Origin: Parietaria judaica
Lineage: Eukaryota > Streptophyta > Magnoliopsida > Rosales > Urticaceae
Direction of reading: 5' to 3'
DNA length: 64,000 bases
NCBI GenBank assembly: GCA_954871525.1
Contig: OX940867.1
Coordinates: 13,121,343-13,185,342, forward strand
In this document: positions 57,591-64,000 of the stretch, one piece after another
How the letters are laid out: each line of letters begins with the position of its first letter
Position numbering within the stretch: the first letter of the stretch is position 1
Notes under the pieces: generated by a model
What the model saw: only the letters and a program-made list of their open reading frames with translations
What the model was told of the DNA's origin: nothing
Database searches by the model: none
Position numbers and translations under genes: made by a program

Positions 57591-60445
57591 GGCATCGCCT
57601 GATCCCGTCGCCTCCTCCTCGTATACACCTTCAGCTCCCCCTAAGCTGGACCATCTCTCCCCGCGTTCCTCTTTGTTGGTTCCTTCTGAACCGTAACTCA
57701 ATCCCTGGGAGCACTCAGCTCCTCCTGAGCTTGATCTTTGTCCCCGTCAGTCACATGAGTCCCCTCCTCACTCTCTGACCCTGAGCTCTCCCCTTGAGCC
57801 TGACCTCTGTCACCGTCTCTGACCTCTATCACTTCAGTCTCTGACTCCGAGCTCGAATCATACGAAACTAGACGTCTCACCACAGTCACCGTAGATGGTC
57901 TGGAACTAGAGCTACTGCCACCATTCTCCCCCTCTCGCGTATCATGCGAGTCTCCAAAGGGAGAAGAAACAGGCACGTCGTAGTAGGATTCATGCTCACG
58001 GAAGGTCACATCCATGCTCAGAAACTGTCGCTTCTCGACAGGGCTCCATCAGTCGGTAAGGCTCCTCCAATCTGAGTAGGAAAGTATCCTACAAAGATAC
58101 ACTTAACGGCTCGATGATCCAACTTCCCGACTGTTGGCCTGTTGTCCTTGACAAAGCACACACATCCAAAAACTTTGTTGGGAACAAGTCCTTCGGTACC
58201 TAGTCCCAACATTTCCATTGGTGTTCTTCCATCTAACACCCTCGACGACGTCTTGTTCAGTAGGTACGACGCTGTCATAACAGCTTCCCCCCACAAGTAC
58301 TTTAGAGCATTCTTCTCGATCATCATACACCGAGCTTTCTCGAGAAGATGTCGGTTTATCCGCTCTACAACTCCATTCTGCTCTGAGGTATATGGGCACG
58401 TAGTCTGATGATTTATCCCATATAGGGATAGATATTCTCTGAATGCACTATTGATATACTCTGTCCCATTATCTGACCTCAATGTCTTGACCACAGAATA
58501 AATACCGAGATACCAGAACCCTCACCACAGCACCGTAACGAGTATGAACCTTTTTGTGAAAGTCTTTGAAGCATGTAAGCACTTCACTCTTGTTCTTCAT
58601 CAGATATAACCAAGTAACATGAGTATGACAATCAATAAACGTCACAAAGTAACGATATCCATGTATTGACATCGTGAGACACGGCCCCCATACAACTGAA
58701 TGAATCAAGTCAAACGGGTGAAGGCTCCTTTTTCCCGAGCTAACATAGGAGCATTTTGTATGCTTTCCAAATTCACATGAATCACATACGAGTTTCCGTT
58801 TGTCAGACTTTTCATACAATGACGGATATAACATCTTTAAGGTTCCAAAAGATGGATGTCCCATGCGTTGGTGATATAACATCAACTCTTCCTCCGCACT
58901 CTTGCCGGCCGGATATCTTCATGCTTTCTTTCTCCACTATGGACGCCAACGCCGCATCCATACCTCCTCGGTCCATGTACCACAACCCGTTACTCCAAGT
59001 CCCAGTCCCAAGTAGTCTGTCGGTTCCTTTTTCTCGAAACACCACCTTGAGAATGTCAAACGTCACTCTATAATTCAATCGGAGGTTCACTGGAAACGAT
59101 GGAGCATGCAAAACATCTGTCAACGTCATAGGATCGGTACACTCAACTTCACCCTTTCCAACAACAAGTTGAAATGTGCCATCGGCAGTTTGAATCTTCT
59201 CAAGTACTGCTAGTTGGGTATATTTAGTTAACTCACTCATAGTGCCAGTCACATGCCGATGAGCGCCCGAATCCACTATCCAATCTTTCCTCCGTGTAAT
59301 CCGATTAGAAGAAGGAGCCTTACTAGTGAACATCGCAAAATTACCCTCTTCAGTCATGGGCTTCTTTCCTGCTTGCTTCACCAGCCTATTGTTCTTGAAC
59401 ATCTCGATAACCTCCTTCTTGGTAAAGATCGGTTTCGTGTCTTCATCTTCATCGTCTCCAACCGTTAGGTGTGCACGATGGCTACCATTGTAACCACCTC
59501 TACGACCACCACGGCCACGGCCTCCAAACTATCCACGCCCGCGGGCACTAGAATGTCCTCGATTGACGTAGTCCCTCTCATTTGGTGCCTTTGGACATGC
59601 CGCCCTCAGGTGGCCAGTCGCACCACAGTTGTAACACTGTCGAGTTTCTTTATGGTGTCTACTGTCGCTCGCTCCAACAGTTAGTACAGACTCGTACCCG
59701 GAGCATCTCCGGCCTCGGTATGTACTTGCATTATGGTCTCTTCCTCGACCATCGCTGCAATTGTCTCGTCCAACGACAAAATTTCCTTAGTCAATAGAAG
59801 TATTGCCCTCCTCTGTGTCAAGGCTGAGTTCAACTTCTCTAGGAATCTCATCGTTCTGATCTCCATAATTTCTTGACTCCTTGTGCACTTGGAAGAATCA
59901 CAATTCCCTTGCGCTAAGAAATAACCATATTGAGCCCACAGCCTTTTCACCTCTCTTGCATACTCCTCAATTGATTTGTCTCCTTGTACCACTAGCCTGA
60001 TGTCTTTTAGGATCTGGAACACTCTCGTCTTGTTCTCGGTGCCTGCGTAGGATACTCCCAACTTTTCCCAGACATCTCTAACGGTTGGGAGCATCTGAAC
60101 TTTACTGGCGATCTTCCGAATCATCGAACTAAGTAGCCACGTATATATCGCGCTATGAGTGGCCTTCTATTCCTTCCAATTCGGAGCATTTTCATCGGGC
60201 TTTTCTTCTTCCCTTGTAATAAAGCTCTCGAGGTTCCTCGTCTATAAAGCTCTCTCTACTCAGAGGGATTAATCCAAGTAACTGTTCGGCCCATCGAGCT
60301 TCAAATCTATCGATTGAAGATCGAGTTTCATCACCTTTTCTCACTTTAGAAGACCCGACATTCCAGTCTCTTTCCAAGCTTTGAAGAACTCAACCAATTC
60401 TCCAAGTTCTGTCTCTGTCATCCCTTTTAAATCGGCCGCCGACAT
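57591..60445 (-). pseudogene. gag, protease and integrase half of copia element Z
   Basis: Gag starts at ATG 60443-60445 (MSAADLKGMTETELGELVEF) and shifts frame within 40 codons. It is then readable at 59681-60124 (SMIRKIASKVQMLPTVRDVW; UBN2-like). The knuckle CYNCGATGHLRAAC lies at 59598-59640. The protease motif DWIVDSGAHRHVTG is at about 59245-59286. Integrase shows YHQRMGHPSFGTL and CDSCEFGKHTKC (58745-58880), then LRSDNGTEYI (about 58455-58485) and NGVVERINR (about 58357-58384). A Ser/Glu-rich linker at 57698-58015 leads to the Y insertion. Several stops and frameshifts are present. RT and RNase H follow at 32030-33523. Confidence 0.87.
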
Positions 60446-61371
60446 CCTGTTTTTCTTTGAACTTATTGCCGAATCCTAGCTTATGGCTCCCCAGACCCAA
60501 CCAAAGTTCAACAAACGAAAAGAGAAAGGACAGAGAATGATCTCACAAAAATAATTTTATGGGCGCAGGCACACGAGTTTTGACGCAGGCACAGAAAGAA
60601 AATGAACACCACTTATGGGCGCAGGCACGTAAATTTTGACGTTGGCACAAGCAGAACCACACCCGAACTAGACAATTATTTCTGCGTGTTGGCACACCAA
60701 AGCTTGCGCACCAACAGGCAGAAAACACCAAGGGTCAAAAAAGGAATTTTCTTTTTTTCTTTTCTTTTCCCTTTTATTTTTCTCCTGCGTTCCTCGCTCC
60801 TCTCCGCCCTCATCTCTCTGATCTTCTCTTGTCGACTGCGAATCTCAGGCGACCACGAAACTCCGGCGACCGCGAATTTCAAGCGAGCACAAACTCCGGC
60901 GACCACGATTCTCAAATTCGCCGCTCTTCTAGCTACGATGCGTCGTTCCTCTGTGACAAGTGTCTCTCTTCTCCAAACACGACACAGATTCAATGGAACT
61001 TCTCCACGCTTCGAACCCCAACCTTCAACCAGCTACGCCTTCTAACAGCGAGCTTCTCCAACGATTCCAAGACTTCTTCCACACAGAAGGTGCGAATTTC
61101 TTTTCTAGGTCTGAATCAATTCCCAAACACTAATTGATTCCCTAGGTCAGCTTCTCTTCATTCCTTAATCGAGTTTCTTCTTGAACTCCAAGCCCTAGAC
61201 AAAGCTCTGAGCTTCTTCTCCTTTCCCGAACCAGATCTCGAACGCGACCAGATATGTTCTCCACGCTCTTTGAGTCCTCGGACTCCCTTCGATCAAACCC
61301 CAACTCCGAGCAGCCACCGTCCTAGCCGAGTCACTCCTCTGCGCACCGTCTGAACCCGAGCTCTGATACCA
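60446..61371 (-). other. Leader of copia element Z
   Basis: This is non-coding DNA between the gag ATG and the primer-binding site (TGGTATCAGAGC on the minus strand, 61360-61371). It is GC-richer than its surroundings, with direct GCGCAGGCAC and GGCGACCACGA repeats. Open stretches on both strands have no domain. Confidence 0.6.
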
Positions 61372-61481
61372 TGTTGTTTTGGGGTTTTCAACTTATGATT
61401 TCATTGAATGGTAAAAGGCTTATATACATCCTAATGAGCTTCATGAACAATAAATCTAATTATAATAAAATATTCACAACA
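61372..61481 (-). repeat. 5' LTR of copia element Z
   Basis: 110 bp, TGTTGTTTTGGGG...TTCACAACA, paired with 31920-32029. Confidence 0.88.
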
Positions 61482-61775
61482 GATTTTTTTTTAATATATC
61501 AAATTCAAAATGTTGTAATTGACCATATCTTTGTGCCAATTATAACATTTTAATTTTTAACAAAGCGGTATCATGAATTTATGAACTTTAGTGTCATTTA
61601 GTGGATGTACAATTTAGTGGATATACAGTAGTATCGCAATGTGGTGTTAAATTCGGTACTGCCAACTATTTTGATAAACTAAAAAAGATAACACTCCGGT
61701 TAAAAAGTCTTGATAATTTCATAAAACCGACAATATTCTATTATTGGACTTAAAATATATCAAACTTTATTCACA

Positions 61776-61861
61776 AGCAGATAATTCTCTTAAGATTCCA
61801 ACTTAAATAATTATAAATAGCAGATAATTCTCTTAAGATTCCAACTTAAATCATTTATAAA
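61776..61861. repeat. 43-bp tandem duplication
   Basis: Two units starting AGCAGATAATTCTCTTAAGA at 61776 and 61819. Confidence 0.9.
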
Positions 61862-62394
61862 TAAACCTCAACGAAACTCAACGTGACGTGCGTACTTTTC
61901 TCAATCAAGAAAACTACTTAATCATTTAATATCACTTAAAAAAATACGATAAATTCGGTAGTACCTTAGCTAAGGTGGTACTTGACATCAACACCCGCAA
62001 ATGATACCGATTACCACTTGCGGTAGTACAGCATTTACCGTATTTTATTTCTTAAACTAAATTTGATTTCCATATTTGTTTTGTACACCTTAATGTTAAG
62101 CAGTGTCGATAACGCAAGAGGGTCTAACGTAACAAGTGTGTAGAGTTAAATCTACTAGCTGGATTCGGTGGGCCAAATACAATCCAACTTTAAACTTCTT
62201 GGGCTTAGCAAATTTAAATTTTGTCGTACTTGAATAATCTATTTAGAGTTAATGGTGGCATATGCATTTAAATTATATATAATTAATAGAAAATATACTC
62301 AAGTTTTACTATATTACAGATTAGAGTTTTCTTAAACATTGAGTACATTCAAACAATAATAATGTGCAACTTAAGTACATTTAAACTACAATAA

Positions 62395-62513
62395 CGGTGA
62401 AATTTAGATACATAAGTCACTGAAAAAAAATTTGCCAATGACTGTGATGATGGCGGTGAAATTTAGATACATATGTCACTGAAAAAAGATTTGCCAATGA
62501 CTGTGATGATGGC
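62395..62513. repeat. 59-bp tandem duplication
   Basis: Two units starting CGGTGAAATTTAGATACATA at 62395 and 62454, with a few mismatches. Confidence 0.9.
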
Positions 62514-64000
62514 CGTTCTGATACAAAATGCAAAGGATGAATATTTCAAACACTTATTTTTCATTTTTTTTTCATCTTTTTCTTGAGAGAGAGAGGAGCG
62601 GGGCCATGGTAAAAAAATATTTAGATATAATTTTTAATTAAAAACTAAATTAAAATAAAAACTAAAAATGTCACGTGGCATATGAGGTTGACGTGGCTAA
62701 GTGACGTGGCGGCTTATGTGGCAAAAATTAATGGTGAAAATCGAAAAATTGGCAGAGAAAACATTATCCTAACAGAATGCAGCTTAGGCATATTAGCCAT
62801 AAAAAACATTTAGGTACATAACCCAAAAAAAATTAAACATTAGATACTTTGGCGCAGTGTACCCAAAAAAATACACGAGTTTAATCCTCTCCAATAGAGT
62901 ACAAATTCGATACATTTTCCACCATTAAATTAACACTTATACTTATATTAATTTGTAAGTCGCACATTTTTACGTGAATTAAATATGGAGTGATAGTTTT
63001 ACTTTGAATTAGAAATCATATAGATGTTCATTCTAATTTTTAGGATTAATAACGACTTAAGTAACAGTATAAGTAAGTAAAATATCTTAGGGTTAATGAC
63101 GGCAAAATACCCAATGTTTGGTCAAACAACTCATCGTGTACTCAAAGTCTAAAAGTAGTGGCAAAAGTACCTAAAGTCACATTTGGGGCGTTGACCACTC
63201 CATTCTCGTAACGCAGTTAACTTACCCGTTAACTCTGACCACGTGGACAAACGTGAGTTGCTGACATGGCAATTTTTTGCCACGTGGACGAGCCCAATTA
63301 GAAGTTTAATTCGTTGTTTTGTCACGCATGTCGCTATTAACCTTAATTTTCATTCTCATAATTCGCTCTTTCGTCTCTTTGGAAAGACCTGTCAAGTTTA
63401 AATTAAAGGGAATGAAATCTTAGGAAGAAAGAAGAGGTTGGAAAAGGGGGACAAGAAATGAGGATGAAAATGGCATTGGCTCGGCAAAGGACAATTTAGG
63501 TGAAAAAGGAAAAAGGAGAAAGGAAAAGGGAAGAGATTGTTGCATGCAATTATGATTTTGTTTCCTTGGATCCCTCCATATGTTTCCAACAAAATAATTG
63601 GAATCTACATATAAACTCAAAATATTGACTTTCCTCAGCTCTTTTGTGTCTATCTAGACATTATTTAGCCATGAAACCGAGACCAACCACCAGTATTTTA
63701 AGGTATTTTACTTCTAAGTTCTAAATTTTAATCTAATAAATTCGTTTTTGGTATCGATTTTTAAAAGAAAAAAAATAATTATTTGGTAACAAATATTTGT
63801 GACACGTAAAATAGTAGAATTTATTGATTTTGAACAAGTAATCGGTATATATCGATTTTTATAATATCAAAGAAAAATTATATAAATATTAGTTCTTCAT
63901 TTGCTATAGTGGTATCAGGAATCGACCGGTATCGATGTTCAAAACTTCAAACCGATAAAAAGTATAAAGTTTCACCACTGAGTCATTATTATGATAAATA

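Larger units (their letters stand above)
31920..61481 (-). mobile_element. Copia element Z, outer shell of a three-level nest
   Basis: The 110-bp LTRs at 31920-32029 and 61372-61481 share about 93% by eye. The minus-strand coding region is interrupted by a 24-kb Y array (33524-57585) between the integrase linker and reverse transcriptase. Removing it together with one GCTCG copy would rejoin a linker that reads [14 protein letters not shown] on the left side. The initiator-Met primer-binding site lies just inside 61372 on the minus strand, and a polypurine tract complementary to TCCCCCTCAAG lies at 32030. The flanks GATAT (31915-31919) and GATTT (61482-61486) match at four of five bases. Confidence 0.88.
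61482..64000. other. AT-rich intergenic DNA with short tandem repeats
   Basis: No credible gene was found. A 43-bp tandem duplication lies at 61776-61861 and a 59-bp tandem duplication at 62395-62513. The stretches 62660-62890 and 63085-63300 have the look of degenerate non-autonomous DNA transposons (GACGTGGC and CACGTGGAC strings, TTAATGACGGCAAAATACCC), but no paired ends were found. The minus-strand frames at 63398-63620 are low-complexity. Confidence 0.5.

Noticed and set aside
63398..63620. Overlapping minus-strand frames rich in Phe, Pro and Ser
   Set aside because: They are antisense of a purine-rich (GGAAAAGG-type) stretch, with no domain.
1..64000. tRNA or rRNA genes
   Set aside because: None recognised. 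TGGTATCAGAGC motifs are retrotransposon primer-binding sites, not tRNA genes.

Overview
The window is nuclear DNA from a flowering plant, most likely a eudicot. The signs are plant-type Ty1/copia and Ty3/gypsy LTR retrotransposons primed by initiator-Met tRNA (TGGTATCAGAGC) or by another tRNA, CACTA DNA transposons, a plant polyol/monosaccharide transporter gene with GT-AG introns, and AT-rich intergenic DNA. The species cannot be named from sequence alone. About four fifths of the window is transposable-element DNA. The only apparently functional host gene is the sugar/polyol transporter at 20414-23661 (minus strand).

Layout from the left. 1-1887: terminal part of a CACTA transposon, with an open reading frame on the minus strand that runs off the window edge (putative plant transposon protein type). 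1998-3625: a second, internally deleted CACTA element. 3626-5208: 5' LTR and gag start of copia element A, cut by a fragment of a long LTR (family X). 5348-11031: copia element B on the minus strand, same family as A, decayed, bounded by TSD TACTA. 11816-19609: transporter pseudogene (copy 1), whose exon 3 is split by copia element W (13360-18253). 20414-23661: intact transporter (copy 2), four exons, 502 residues, with a hAT-like MITE in intron 3 and a probable SINE in intron 1. 26206-30977: decayed copia element V (plus strand). 31920-61481: a three-level nest. 61482-64000: AT-rich DNA with short tandem repeats.

The nest is the most striking part. Copia element Z (minus strand, 110-bp LTRs) is the outer shell; its gag-PR-IN half lies at 57591-60445 and its RT-RNaseH half at 32030-33523. 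Element family Y (2.2-kb LTRs, no gag or pol) is inserted between them at TSD GCTCG. Y is not a simple insertion. It is a partial tandem array, LTR(truncated)-internal-LTR-internal-LTR, inside one TSD pair. A Tat-like gypsy element (36876-47794, TSD ATCAT) sits in the middle Y LTR, and a solo LTR of family X (51726-53836, TSD TAAAC) sits in the Y internal region. The gypsy LTRs carry nested tandem repeats (about 171 bp within about 618 bp), so its two LTRs differ by 1.26 kb. Its polyprotein carries two RNase H domains, the first with a degraded active site.

Insertion order can be read directly: Z, then Y, then gypsy and solo X. By eye, LTR pair divergence is about 11% for V, 7% for Z and 3% for W. 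The transporter duplication predates W, because W disrupts only copy 1. All identities are by-eye comparisons; no database search was run.
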